64,000 bases of DNA from Gulosibacter chungangensis (GTDB lineage: Bacteria; Actinomycetota; Actinomycetes; Actinomycetales; Microbacteriaceae), in assembly GCF_008831155.1 (NCBI RefSeq), contig NZ_WBKB01000002.1:372001-436000 (forward strand), read 5' to 3'. The notes under the pieces were generated by a model, which saw nothing but the letters and a program-made list of their open reading frames with translations, searched no databases and was not told the DNA's origin. Shown piece after piece: positions 8,274 through 16,514 of the stretch. Position numbers and translations under genes: made by a program. Every line of letters begins with the position of its first letter. The first letter of the stretch is position 1.

Positions 8274-8345
8274 GCCACACCTGGCCGATGTAGGTGGCTT
8301 TGCTGCGTCAGATAGGGCTCTAGCCGCTTCGTGCAGCAGACGGGC

Positions 8346-8351
8346 TACCCT
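8346..8351 (+). promoter_or_regulatory. -10 box TACCCT of a leaderless promoter (CDF gene)
   Basis: TACCCT with a 9-base gap to the ATG at 8361. Confidence 0.5.
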
Positions 8352-8360
8352 GGCAAGACC

Positions 8361-9287
8361 ATGAGCCACGATCATTCGCACCACGCCACCAACCGCACTC
8401 GACTGGCGATTGCCTTCGGCATCACCACCGCGATTCTGATCGCGGAAGTGGTCGGGGCGGTGCTGACCGGCTCACTTGCGCTCTTGGTGGATGCGGGTCA
8501 CATGGTGGTGGATGCGGGCGGTTTGCTGATGGCGCTGACTGCCGCCTCGCTCATGCTGAAGCCACCAACTGACCGTCATACTTGGGGTTTTCGCCGCGCT
8601 GAGGTAATTGCCGCTGCAATGCAAGCCGCCGTGCTGCTCGTGGTCGGCCTCTATGCCGTGTACGAAGGCATCCGCAGGCTATTCAGCGAAGACGTCGAAA
8701 TTCACTCCGGAGCACTGTTGATCTTCGGCGTTGTTGGTTTGATGGGCAACATTATTGCGATGCTGGTGCTCTCAGGTGGTCGGAGCAGCTCGCTCAATAT
8801 GCGCGCAGCCTTCCTAGAAGTGTTCACGGATGCCTTGGGCTCCGTCGCGGTGATCATTTCGGCGATTGTGATCGCCACAACGGGATGGACCGGCATCGAT
8901 GCAATCGTCGGTTTGCTGATCGCCGCACTGATCATCCCCCGGGCACTCAAGCTCTTGCGGGAATCGGGTGGGGTGCTGTTGGAAGAGACTCCCCCGGAAC
9001 TCGACCTCGAGCAGGTGCGTCAGCACATCCTCGAGGTTGCCCACGTGATTGATGTGCACGACTTGCATGCCTCCAGAATCTCTACGGATCTGCCGGTGCT
9101 CACCGCCCATGTGGTGCTGGAAGACCAGTGCTTCCACGATGGGCACGCGACCGAAATTCTGCATGATCTTCAGGAGTGTGTGGCGAGCCACTTCCCCGTG
9201 TCAGTCAAGCACTCCACCTTCCAGCTCGAACCGCTGGGGATGGTCGACGTCGAAGATGCCTGCGCACCGAGTCACCAGCACGACTAA
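8361..9287 (+). CDS. Cation diffusion facilitator (Zn/Co efflux) transporter
   Basis: 308 aa. A His-rich start (MSHDHSHH) is followed by six transmembrane segments. The metal site is visible as VDAGHMVVDAGG in TM2 (HxxxD) and FTDALGSVAVI in TM5, the HD-HD-like tetrahedral site of CzcD/ZitB exporters. A C-terminal cytoplasmic ferredoxin-like domain (HVIDVHDLHASRIS, then HVVLEDQCF) and a His-rich tail HQHD complete it. It exports Zn2+ or similar cations by proton antiport. I chose the ATG at 8361 because the His-rich leader and the -10 box fit it. No metal regulator gene is adjacent. Confidence 0.92.
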   Translation: MSHDHSHHATNRTRLAIAFGITTAILIAEVVGAVLTGSLALLVDAGHMVVDAGGLLMALTAASLMLKPPTDRHTWGFRRAEVIAAAMQAAVLLVVGLYAVYEGIRRLFSEDVEIHSGALLIFGVVGLMGNIIAMLVLSGGRSSSLNMRAAFLEVFTDALGSVAVIISAIVIATTGWTGIDAIVGLLIAALIIPRALKLLRESGGVLLEETPPELDLEQVRQHILEVAHVIDVHDLHASRISTDLPVLTAHVVLEDQCFHDGHATEILHDLQECVASHFPVSVKHSTFQLEPLGMVDVEDACAPSHQHD

Positions 9288-9341
9288 CCTTTTGCCGAAA
9301 GTGTGACCTGATCGCCGGATAATTCGGCAACAATTAGGAAC

Positions 9342-9968
9342 ATGACTGTTCGACACGTGTTTTGGGATCTCGGCGGCACACTGGTGAATTCCTATCCGTC
9401 AATCCGCAAAGCGTTCCTCTCGGTATTGAATGGGACCGGAACTCGCATTTCCGAGTCGGAACTCCAGCAGATGTTGAACGTTTCGATTCAGAACACCATC
9501 GAGACACTCTCCTCCCGATTCGACATCGCGCCCGAGCGGTTCGACCAGGCCTACACGGCGCTGAAAGAAAAATGGGCACAGGGTGCGGCACCGTTGATGC
9601 CCGGAGCGGTCAGTGTCATGACGGAAATTAAGCGCATGCGCGGACTGAACTTGGTCGTCACCAATCGCGATGAACGCAGTGCAAAACTACTGGTGCGCGT
9701 GACGAAACTGCGCGTGGACGACATGATCTGTGCATCCGAGACCATGCCCCGCAAGCCTGACCCGACCATGCACTTGGAGCTGCTAAAGCGTCACAATCTT
9801 GACCCGGCTGAGTGTCTCGGGGTCGGCGACCGGGACATCGACACGATTGCCGCGCAGGCCGCCGGGATGCAGACGGTGCAGTTCGTTGGTAGTCCCGGCG
9901 CGCGGGTGCCCGTCGGGGTGCCGACCATCGGCTCCCTCATCGACCTGCACCACTATTTGCGGCCCTAG
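9342..9968 (+). CDS. HAD-superfamily hydrolase
   Basis: 208 aa. Motif I is degenerate: FWDLGGTLVNS has WDLGGT where phosphatases have DxDGT, so the second Asp (general acid) is replaced by Gly. Motif II (VVTNRDE) and motif III/IV (KPDPTMHLELL, then CLGVGDRDIDTIAAQAAG) are in place, with an alpha-helical cap of subclass I between. It may be a slow phosphatase or act on another substrate. The gene ends at the first copy of a 14-bp tandem repeat. Confidence 0.8.
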   Translation: MTVRHVFWDLGGTLVNSYPSIRKAFLSVLNGTGTRISESELQQMLNVSIQNTIETLSSRFDIAPERFDQAYTALKEKWAQGAAPLMPGAVSVMTEIKRMRGLNLVVTNRDERSAKLLVRVTKLRVDDMICASETMPRKPDPTMHLELLKRHNLDPAECLGVGDRDIDTIAAQAAGMQTVQFVGSPGARVPVGVPTIGSLIDLHHYLRP

Positions 9969-10050
9969 TCTTAGGTGTCGAGTCTTAGGTGTCGAGTCTT
10001 AGGTGTCGAGTCTTAGGTATCTAGTCTTAGGTGTCGAGTCTTAGGTATCG
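9967..10050. repeat. Six tandem copies of a 14-bp repeat spanning two convergent stop codons
   Basis: The unit AGTCTTAGGTGTCG occurs at 9967, 9981, 9995, 10009 (variant ending ATCT), 10023 and 10037 (variant ending ATCG). The last copy carries the TAA stop of the topoisomerase gene on the reverse strand, and the first copy overlaps the TAG stop of the HAD gene. Each copy repeats the Asp-Thr-stop end of the topoisomerase gene, so the array looks like slipped-strand expansion of that gene's 3' end. Confidence 0.9.
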
Positions 10051-12125
10051 ATCAGCTGCGCGTCGATCTCTTCGGCGCCTTCCACGATGAACTCGCGGCG
10101 GGGTGCGACCTCGCTGCCCATCAGCATCTCGAACACCGCTTCGGCCTCGGCAGCATCATGCATTGTCATGCGACGCAATAACCGATGCTCGGGGTTCATG
10201 GTGGTGTCCCAGAGCTGGTCCTCATCCATCTCACCGAGGCCCTTATAGCGTTGAATCGGCTCGACGTACTTCTTTCCGGAACGCTCGAGCTTCTTCAACA
10301 GCTGCTGTAGCTCCGCCTCAGAGTACGTGTAGACCGTGTCGTTGGGCTTCTTCCCTGGGTTTTGGACCACGACGCGGTGCAGGGGCGGTACCGCGGCAAA
10401 GACGCGGCCCTCATCAAGCATTGGCCGCATATAGCGGAAGAACAGGGTCAGCAGCAGCGTGCGGATGTGGGCCCCGTCAACATCCGCATCCGACATGATG
10501 ATCACCTTGCCGTAGCGGATCTGCGAGACATCGAAAGTGCGGCCCGATCCCCCACCGAGCACCTGAATAATATTCGCGCATTCCGCGTTCTTGAGCATGT
10601 CGGCGAGCGACGCCTTTTGCACGTTGAGGATCTTGCCGCGAATCGGGAAGAGCGCCTGAAACTCAGAATTACGGGCCGGCTTTGCGGTGCCGAGTGCAGA
10701 GTCACCCTCAACAATGAAGAGCTCCGAGCGTTCGACGTCATTGGAACGGCAGTCGACGAGTTTCGCAGGTAAGGATGAATTCTCGAGCGCGGTCTTGCGG
10801 CGCTGGGTTTCTTTGTGTGCCCGAGCCGCGATGCGGCTCTTCATCTCCGTGACCACCTTTTCGAGCAGCATCGAGACCTCGGTCTTATCCTGCCGCTTGG
10901 TGGAAGAGAAGCGTTCCTTGAGCCCATCCGCGAGGGTCTTCTGGACAATATTGCGCGCCTGCGGGGTCCCGAGGACTTCCTTGGTCTGACCCTCAAACTG
11001 CGGCTCAGGGATGCGGACGGTCACCACGGCCGTGAGGCCGGCGAGGACATCATCCTTTTCAATCTTGTCGTTACCGACTTTCAGACGCCGGGCGTTTTTC
11101 TGCACCTCGTCGCGAACCGTGCGCAGCATCCCAGCTTCGAAACCTGCCACGTGAGTACCGCCCTTTGGCGTGGCAATAATGTTGACGTAGCTCTTCTGTA
11201 CCGTCTCGTAACCGATCCCCCAGCGCAGTGCGAGATCCACTTGCATCTCACGTTCAACCTCGCGGGACACCATGTGGCCCGACTTCGGGTCCAACACCGG
11301 CACGGTCTCGGTGTAGCTGCCGCTTCCCTGGATGCGCCACGTGTCAGTGAGCGGTCCGTCCGGAGCGAGAAACTCCACGTACTCGGAGATACCTCCCTCG
11401 TATTTGAAATTCTCTACACTTGGTGCCTCCGGGTCGCGGAGGTCTTCGAGTTCAATTTCGAGGCCGGGCACGAGGAACGCAGTCTGCCGAGCCCGGTCAC
11501 GCAGCTGCTCAATTTGGAAGTCTGCATCCCGCACGAAAATTTGCGGATCTGCCCAGTAACGAACCCGGGTGCCGGTGACGCCCTTTTTGGTCTTGCCGAG
11601 GATACGCAGCTCGGCTTTCCCCGGCTGCTCGGTGAAGGCTGCGTCAGGGCTCGGGTCCCCCGCATCCTGAAAGACCCCGGCGTGACCGCGCTGGAAGCTC
11701 ATCGCGTGCGTCTTGCCGTTGCGGTCGACCTCCACGTCCAATCGTGAGGACAGCGCGTTGACCACCGAGGCACCGACGCCGTGGAGACCACCGGCGGCAC
11801 CGTAGTTGGCGGAACCGAATTTGCCACCGGCGTGCAGCTTTGTGTACACCACCTGAACCCCGCTCCAACCGGTGCGAGGTTCAACATCGGTCGGGATTCC
11901 GCGACCCTGGTCACGAACCTCCACCGAGGAATCGGAGTGCAGGATGATGTCGATTCGCTTGCCGTAACCGGCGAGCGCCTCATCGACCGAGTTGTCGATG
12001 ATTTCCCATAGGCAGTGCATGATGCCGCGTGAGTCCGTAGACCCGATGTACATACCGGGACGCTTCCGGACAGCTTCAAGTCCCTCGAGAACCTGCAGCT
12101 GTGTTGCCGAATACGATTCCGTCAC
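10041..12125 (-). CDS. parE: Type IIA DNA topoisomerase subunit B (topoisomerase IV ParE / GyrB-like)
   Basis: 694 aa. GHKL ATPase motifs: EIIDNSVDEAL (residues about 43-53), GRGIPTD and GGLHGVGASVVNALS. The TOPRIM domain has LFIVEGDSALG and IIMSDADVDGAHIRTL, and the C-terminal YKGLGEMDEDQLWDTTMNP is conserved in GyrB/ParE. With its A partner it changes DNA topology using ATP. Actinobacteria often carry a second B subunit near the primary sigma factor gene, and YTKLHAGGKFG with GASVVNALS fits ParE better than GyrB. The GTG at 12125 behind AAGGGGG is preferred to TTG at 12143. No A-subunit gene is in the window. Confidence 0.88.
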   Translation of the reverse strand: MTESYSATQLQVLEGLEAVRKRPGMYIGSTDSRGIMHCLWEIIDNSVDEALAGYGKRIDIILHSDSSVEVRDQGRGIPTDVEPRTGWSGVQVVYTKLHAGGKFGSANYGAAGGLHGVGASVVNALSSRLDVEVDRNGKTHAMSFQRGHAGVFQDAGDPSPDAAFTEQPGKAELRILGKTKKGVTGTRVRYWADPQIFVRDADFQIEQLRDRARQTAFLVPGLEIELEDLRDPEAPSVENFKYEGGISEYVEFLAPDGPLTDTWRIQGSGSYTETVPVLDPKSGHMVSREVEREMQVDLALRWGIGYETVQKSYVNIIATPKGGTHVAGFEAGMLRTVRDEVQKNARRLKVGNDKIEKDDVLAGLTAVVTVRIPEPQFEGQTKEVLGTPQARNIVQKTLADGLKERFSSTKRQDKTEVSMLLEKVVTEMKSRIAARAHKETQRRKTALENSSLPAKLVDCRSNDVERSELFIVEGDSALGTAKPARNSEFQALFPIRGKILNVQKASLADMLKNAECANIIQVLGGGSGRTFDVSQIRYGKVIIMSDADVDGAHIRTLLLTLFFRYMRPMLDEGRVFAAVPPLHRVVVQNPGKKPNDTVYTYSEAELQQLLKKLERSGKKYVEPIQRYKGLGEMDEDQLWDTTMNPEHRLLRRMTMHDAAEAEAVFEMLMGSEVAPRREFIVEGAEEIDAQLIDT

Positions 12126-12246
12126 GATGCCCCCTTGTGTCAAGCTCTCAGGCTATTCCATCCATTACGGGTGTTGCCGCACCCACACCGAAATTAGCGC
12201 CATGTCGCAACTGAAGCGATAGGATCGGCACTTCGGAAGGAACAGG

Positions 12247-12930
12247 ATGAGCGTGACAGCACCCCCTCGAGTAGTCCGTATAGATATGACGGCGCTCGAA
12301 CAGAATCTCCAGCGGCTCGCTCCCGAGGTCATTGATGTGCGTGCCGATGCCTATGGCCATGGCTTGAATAGGGTCCTCGCGACCGCCCGCGAAAGCCTTC
12401 CGGGGTTGCGCGGTGCCATTGTGAGTGAGGTGGAGCTCGCCAGCATCGATCGTGAGCTCTTGCACGGACTCGAGGTCAGCCATGCCGCTGATCCCCGCGT
12501 CGCGTCCGCGGCAGTGTATGGCCTGGACCCTAACGCGGACACTGTGCCGGTGATGGCCGTACGAGCACAGGTGGTGCTGCGGAAGCCCTTGAAAGCGGGC
12601 GAGGGCGTCTCCTACGGAGGTTCCTACCGGTGTGAAACCGATACGTCCATGGCACTGGTCGCGATTGGTTATTCTCAGGGCATTGCCCGCCGAGCGTCGA
12701 ATCGCTGCTATGCCGCTGTGGCGGGGTCTCGCTGCCCCGTGGCGGGATCCATCTCAATGGATCTACTCAGCGTCGATGTTGGCGCATTACCGGTCGATCC
12801 CGGTGACTACGTAGAACTTTTCGGCAACCAGGTGCGCCTGACCGAGTGGTCGGCCGCCACTGGGATCGCTCCCCTGGCGCTCAGTAGCCGAATCCAACAG
12901 TCTGTTCCAAGAATCGAGGTGCGTGCATGA
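12247..12930 (+). CDS. Truncated alanine racemase-like subunit (AlrA): C-terminal domain with a collapsed barrel
   Basis: 227 aa, against about 370 in the family. The N-terminus keeps the first barrel strand and the RADAYGHG box, but the PLP-binding Lys is Arg32. About 150 residues of the barrel are missing: the line jumps from ELLHGLEVSHAADP to AAVYGLDP, and the Arg that contacts the PLP pyridine is gone. The C-terminal beta domain is intact, with the catalytic Tyr (Tyr123 in GEGVSYGGSYR) and Met171-Asp172 in GSISMDLLSVD. It cannot hold PLP as a Schiff base alone. The AAGGAACAGG ribosome site fixes the start. Its stop overlaps the next start (ATGA), so synthesis of the two is likely coupled. 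I infer that it donates Tyr to the active site of AlrB. Confidence 0.85.
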   Translation: MSVTAPPRVVRIDMTALEQNLQRLAPEVIDVRADAYGHGLNRVLATARESLPGLRGAIVSEVELASIDRELLHGLEVSHAADPRVASAAVYGLDPNADTVPVMAVRAQVVLRKPLKAGEGVSYGGSYRCETDTSMALVAIGYSQGIARRASNRCYAAVAGSRCPVAGSISMDLLSVDVGALPVDPGDYVELFGNQVRLTEWSAATGIAPLALSSRIQQSVPRIEVRA

Positions 12931-14045
12931 CCGCTGTTGAACAGGCACAGTCTCGCGCGGTGCTGACCACCGATCTCGAAGCGATTGCCAAGAACCTGCG
13001 GAAACTGCGGGCTGATTTCGCACCCGCCCGCACGATGCTCGTGGTCAAGGCGGATGCATACGGTCACGGCCTCGTTGAGGTTACGAAGACCGCGATTGCC
13101 GAGGGCGTCACAGACTTTGCGGTGCTCGATATCGAAGCCGGTGCTGAGGCACGTCGGGCCGGTGCGGAAGGCACCATCTTCGCCTGGCGACTCACGCCCA
13201 CGAGCGATCTTGCGCTCGCAAAGCGCGAGAAAATTGACCTCGGTGTGCAGAGCCTCGATCAGCTTGAATTGATTGCTGCCTCAGCGCCACTGGACGTGCC
13301 CGCGCGCATCCACCTCAAGCTTGATACTGGGCTCCACCGCGGCGGCGCGAACCCTGAAGAATGGGATGCGATCGTGGCCCGCGCCGTTGAGTTGGAGCGA
13401 GCCGGTGCCGTCGAAATTATCGGCGCTTGGACGCACTTCTCGGACAATACGATGGCTGAGGACGAGGCGTCCCTGGCGCTATTTCACCGGATGGTGCGCC
13501 GTGCGCAGCAGCAGGGCGCAAATTTCTCGGTGCTGCATGCCGCGGCGAGCGGCGCGGGGATTGACTTCCCCGAGTCACGGTTAGATTTTGTTCGACTCGG
13601 TCTTGGCGGATATGGAATCTCCCCCTTTGATGATCGCAGTGGCCTTGACCTTGGACTCTTTCCTGCCCTCACCCTCACCGCTCCGGTACGTGCGGTTGAC
13701 GCCGATACCGCGACCGTTGCGATTGGCTATGGCGATGGCTTGCAAAGTGCCAGTGGTGTCGAAATGTGGCTCGCAATTAATGGCCAGCGGCATCCGATCC
13801 TCGCGGTCGGCGTTGACGAGACCACCGTCCGGAGGATTCCCGGTATCGAGATTGCTGCCAGTTCGGTAGCGTATTGCTTTGGAAATGGCGACCACGGTGA
13901 GGCAACCGCCGAGCAGTGGGCCGAAGCGTTTGGGACGGTGCCCGATGAGATCGTCACGGGTGTCACTGCAAGAGTGATGAGAACCTCCACCGCTCGAAAT
14001 TCGGCCACCAGACCACACAGCAACGAAAATATAGAGAGCAGATAG
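12927..14045 (+). CDS. Alanine racemase-like PLP subunit lacking the catalytic tyrosine (AlrB)
   Basis: 372 aa. The barrel is complete, with Lys41 in VVKADAYGHG (PLP Schiff base), Tyr45, HLKLDTGLHRGG, and Arg223 in DFVRLGLGGYG (pyridine contact). The C-terminal domain is degenerate: after LTLTAPVRAVDADT the chain goes straight to VAIGYGDG, so the roughly 20 residues holding the second catalytic base (Tyr265 of Geobacillus Alr, motif VSYG) are absent. The Met-Asp region reads VGVDETTVRR. These losses are the reverse of those in AlrA, whose gene overlaps by ATGA. A heterodimer with one working site is inferred. The last 25 residues are polar and unlike Alr. Confidence 0.88.
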   Translation: MTAVEQAQSRAVLTTDLEAIAKNLRKLRADFAPARTMLVVKADAYGHGLVEVTKTAIAEGVTDFAVLDIEAGAEARRAGAEGTIFAWRLTPTSDLALAKREKIDLGVQSLDQLELIAASAPLDVPARIHLKLDTGLHRGGANPEEWDAIVARAVELERAGAVEIIGAWTHFSDNTMAEDEASLALFHRMVRRAQQQGANFSVLHAAASGAGIDFPESRLDFVRLGLGGYGISPFDDRSGLDLGLFPALTLTAPVRAVDADTATVAIGYGDGLQSASGVEMWLAINGQRHPILAVGVDETTVRRIPGIEIAASSVAYCFGNGDHGEATAEQWAEAFGTVPDEIVTGVTARVMRTSTARNSATRPHSNENIESR

Positions 14046-15059
14046 TTGAGCAATCTTTCTACCCGCGTGGGGTATCTCATTGAGCGTGCCCGCGTATTGA
14101 ATTTCGGGAGCGTCGTGGAACGCGCCAAGCAGACCGCGCAGCAGCATTCGAAGCGCTGGCCCATCGTGCTTGGCGACATGCTGATCGAATCCGCGGTCCA
14201 CGGCACCAACTTCCAGGATTATGTCGACTGGGACTTCGCGCGGCTCAAGAACAAGGAACGACGCACCTACCTCACGAACGGCATCAGCGCCTACATCGTC
14301 GAGAAATACAACGATCCCGAGTACTTCAAATACCTCGAAGACAAGGTGGAGTTCAACAAGCGCTTCGGCGAGTATCTCCACCGGGAATGGTTCCTGGTAA
14401 CCGAGCACACGGCCGAAGAACTGCGGGAATTCTTAACCCGACAGGAAAAGGTCATCGCGAAGGTTCCGGTGAGCAACTCCGGCTACGGCGTTGACCTGTA
14501 CTTTGCGAAGGATGTTGAGAACTGGGAAGAGTTCCGCGAGTTTCTGATCAAGCGCGATCAGATCCTGCTCGAGGAATACATCATCCAGCACGATGCCCTC
14601 GCTGCGGTTGCACCGGGAGTGGTGAACACCACTCGCGTGACCAGCTTCTTCAAGGATGGGGAGTTCAACGTCGTCTCCTTCGCGCAGAAGTTCGGCGTTG
14701 GTAACGGTGCGAGTGACCAACAGTCCTTTGGCGGCTTCTTCGTGTTGCTGGATGAAAAGGGACACGCGGTGAGCCCCGGTTACGGTTCGCACCAGCACAT
14801 TTACGCCAACCACCCGGAGACCGGAGCGTCAATTCCGGACTTCCAGCTCCCGCAGGTGGAAGACGTGCTGGCCCTCTGTGAGGAAGTCGCAAGGCAGATT
14901 CCCGAGATTCCCTATATTGCATGGGATGTTGTCGTGACACCTAAGGGCCCGGTGATCGTTGAGGGTAACCGCACCCCCGGCGCCTACGAAAACAAGCCCA
15001 CGGCCACCGGCGTGTGGACGGGCTCACTCCCCCGCGTGCGCGAGTTCATCGACATCTAA
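14046..15059 (+). CDS. ATP-grasp ligase (sugar-transfer-associated ATP-grasp type)
   Basis: 337 aa. It resembles the ATPgrasp_ST / TupA-like families: an ATP lysine region VIAKVPVSNSGYGVDLYF (about 134-151), the acidic hinge LLEEYIIQHD (about 171), NTTRVTSFF, and the metal site AWDVVV...IVEGNRTPGAY near the C-terminus (E-x-N). ATP-grasp enzymes activate a carboxylate as acyl phosphate and join it to an amine. The gene starts with TTG directly after the AlrB stop, so it is in one operon with alrA-alrB. This links it to whatever the racemase pair makes, probably by joining a D-amino acid to another molecule. The true substrates are unknown. Confidence 0.78.
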   Translation: MSNLSTRVGYLIERARVLNFGSVVERAKQTAQQHSKRWPIVLGDMLIESAVHGTNFQDYVDWDFARLKNKERRTYLTNGISAYIVEKYNDPEYFKYLEDKVEFNKRFGEYLHREWFLVTEHTAEELREFLTRQEKVIAKVPVSNSGYGVDLYFAKDVENWEEFREFLIKRDQILLEEYIIQHDALAAVAPGVVNTTRVTSFFKDGEFNVVSFAQKFGVGNGASDQQSFGGFFVLLDEKGHAVSPGYGSHQHIYANHPETGASIPDFQLPQVEDVLALCEEVARQIPEIPYIAWDVVVTPKGPVIVEGNRTPGAYENKPTATGVWTGSLPRVREFIDI

Positions 15060-15089
15060 ACTTCCCGCACACGCGTTTGCCAAGCTGCA

Positions 15090-15133
15090 ACAAGCGAGGG
15101 GCCCGGTTCAATTGAACCGGGCCCCTCGCTTGT
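15090..15133. terminator. Bidirectional terminator, perfect 44-base palindrome
   Basis: Arms of 22 bases (ACAAGCGAGGGGCCCGGTTC... and its exact complement) between the ATP-grasp gene and the convergent aminotransferase gene. Confidence 0.85.
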
Positions 15134-15141
15134 TCGATGGG

Positions 15142-16404
15142 TTAGGCGGCCGCTACTGCGTTATCAACAGCCTGGTCGAGGAGATCCAGCCCCCTATTGA
15201 GGGTTTCATCGTCACCGATGAGTGCGGGCATCACCTTGACGACCTCATCGTGGGCACCGCTGACCTCGATGACGAGGCCGAGCTTGAACGCCTCGCGGGA
15301 GATCGCCGAACCGAGGTCGTTGTTCTGCTCAGACACCAGACCTCGCAGCAGGCCTAAGCCGCGCACGGAGAATTTTCCTTCGTGGCGAGCAGCGATCGCG
15401 TTGAGTCGGTCAACCACGATCTCCGAGCGGTGCGCAATGAGCTTCTCGGTGGTGTCATCGGACCAGAACTCTTCGAGTGAACGAGCCGCACCGACGAAGG
15501 CAATCGAGTTGCCGCGGAAGGTGCCGGTGTGCATCCCGGGCTTCCAGACGTCGAACTCGGGACGAATCAGTACCAGCGACATCGGGAACCCATAGCCGGA
15601 AATCGACTTTGAGAGCGTCACAATGTCGGGCACGATCCCGGCGTGTTCGAAGCTAAAGAATTTACCGGAGCGACCCACACCGATCTGGATATCGTCAACG
15701 ATAAGCACGATTCCCTTTTCGGTGCACAGCTCACGAAGCTCCTGCAGCCATTGGTTGCTGGCAACATTGATGCCGCCTTCACCCTGGACGGTCTCCACGA
15801 TAACTGCCGCTGGGAGATCAAGCCCGCTCGAGGGGTCTTCGATGTGCTTGCGGAGTAGGGCGACGGTGTTAATTTCCTCACCGTAGTAGCCGTCATAGGG
15901 GTGGAAGACGACATCGCTCAGCGGAACGCCCGCAGCATCCCGATACCAGCTGTTCGCGGTTGCGGCGAGAGCCCCCAGTGAAAGTCCGTGATATCCGTGT
16001 GTGAAAGCGACGATGGTACTCCGGCCGGTTGCCAGGCGCGCCACCTTCATCGCGGATTCAACGGCGTTCGCGCCGGTGGGGCCGGAAAACTGCAGTTTGT
16101 ACTCGAGCCCACGGGGAGCCAGGATGTTGTCCCGGAACAGTTCGAGGAAACGCTTCTTGATCGAGGTTGCCATGTCCAGCGCGTGCTGGATTTTGTTCCC
16201 GCTGAGGTACTCAACGATCGACTTCTGCAGGACCGGGTGATTGTGACCGTAGTTTAGGGTGCCCGCGCCGCAGAAGAAGTCAATGTATTCGCGGCCTGCT
16301 TCATCGGTGAGGATGGAGCCCTGTGCGGTGTCGAACACCGTCGGGAATGCGCGAACATAGCTGCGTACTTCAGATTCCATAGTGGCGAAGACAGAGAGAT
16401 CCAC
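15142..16404 (-). CDS. Class III aminotransferase, EctB-like (diaminobutyrate--2-oxoglutarate transaminase)
   Basis: 420 aa, the usual length of EctB. PLP-binding features are FSGPTGANAVESAMK (about 105-119), the VDDIQIGVGRSG block with the PLP-contacting Asp, and the Schiff-base Lys in VTLSKSISGYG. EctB makes L-2,4-diaminobutyrate from aspartate semialdehyde with glutamate as donor. No ectA or ectC is near, so ectoine synthesis is not suggested. The neighbours are racemase and ligase genes instead. Start: AAAGGAG lies five bases before the GTG at 16404, and longer starts from 16452 would lack a site. It lies downstream of the CofE-like gene on the same strand, with a hairpin between. Confidence 0.85.
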   Translation of the reverse strand: MDLSVFATMESEVRSYVRAFPTVFDTAQGSILTDEAGREYIDFFCGAGTLNYGHNHPVLQKSIVEYLSGNKIQHALDMATSIKKRFLELFRDNILAPRGLEYKLQFSGPTGANAVESAMKVARLATGRSTIVAFTHGYHGLSLGALAATANSWYRDAAGVPLSDVVFHPYDGYYGEEINTVALLRKHIEDPSSGLDLPAAVIVETVQGEGGINVASNQWLQELRELCTEKGIVLIVDDIQIGVGRSGKFFSFEHAGIVPDIVTLSKSISGYGFPMSLVLIRPEFDVWKPGMHTGTFRGNSIAFVGAARSLEEFWSDDTTEKLIAHRSEIVVDRLNAIAARHEGKFSVRGLGLLRGLVSEQNNDLGSAISREAFKLGLVIEVSGAHDEVVKVMPALIGDDETLNRGLDLLDQAVDNAVAAA

Positions 16405-16471
16405 AACCACTCCTTTCATCATTAGCTTTGGCGGAGAGCTGTTCCCCGCCAAGCGAATTCAAGTCTCTACC

Positions 16472-16510
16472 CTAGCTACCCTCCCGCCGATCGGCTGGGA
16501 GGGTAGCTAG
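16472..16510 (-). terminator. Hairpin between the CofE-like and EctB-like genes
   Basis: A 14-bp inverted repeat CTAGCTACCCTCCC / GGGAGGGTAGCTAG with an 11-base loop, right after the stop of the CofE-like gene. It may end or attenuate transcription into the aminotransferase gene. Confidence 0.65.
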
Positions 16511-16514
16511 GTGA

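Noticed and set aside
9967-10050. CRISPR array
   Set aside because: Units are 14 bp and directly adjacent with no spacers, and no cas gene is near.
10815-11747. 310-codon forward reading frame inside the topoisomerase gene
   Set aside because: Overlaps a clear ATPase/TOPRIM coding sequence and has no recognisable domain.
12247-12930. AlrA as a plain pseudogene remnant of alr
   Set aside because: The frame is intact, has a good ribosome site, overlaps the next gene by ATGA and has kept exactly the catalytic residues missing from AlrB, which random decay would not produce.
15142-16404. Ectoine biosynthesis operon
   Set aside because: Only an EctB-like gene is present. No ectA or ectC lies nearby, and the neighbours are a CofE-like ligase and racemase genes.
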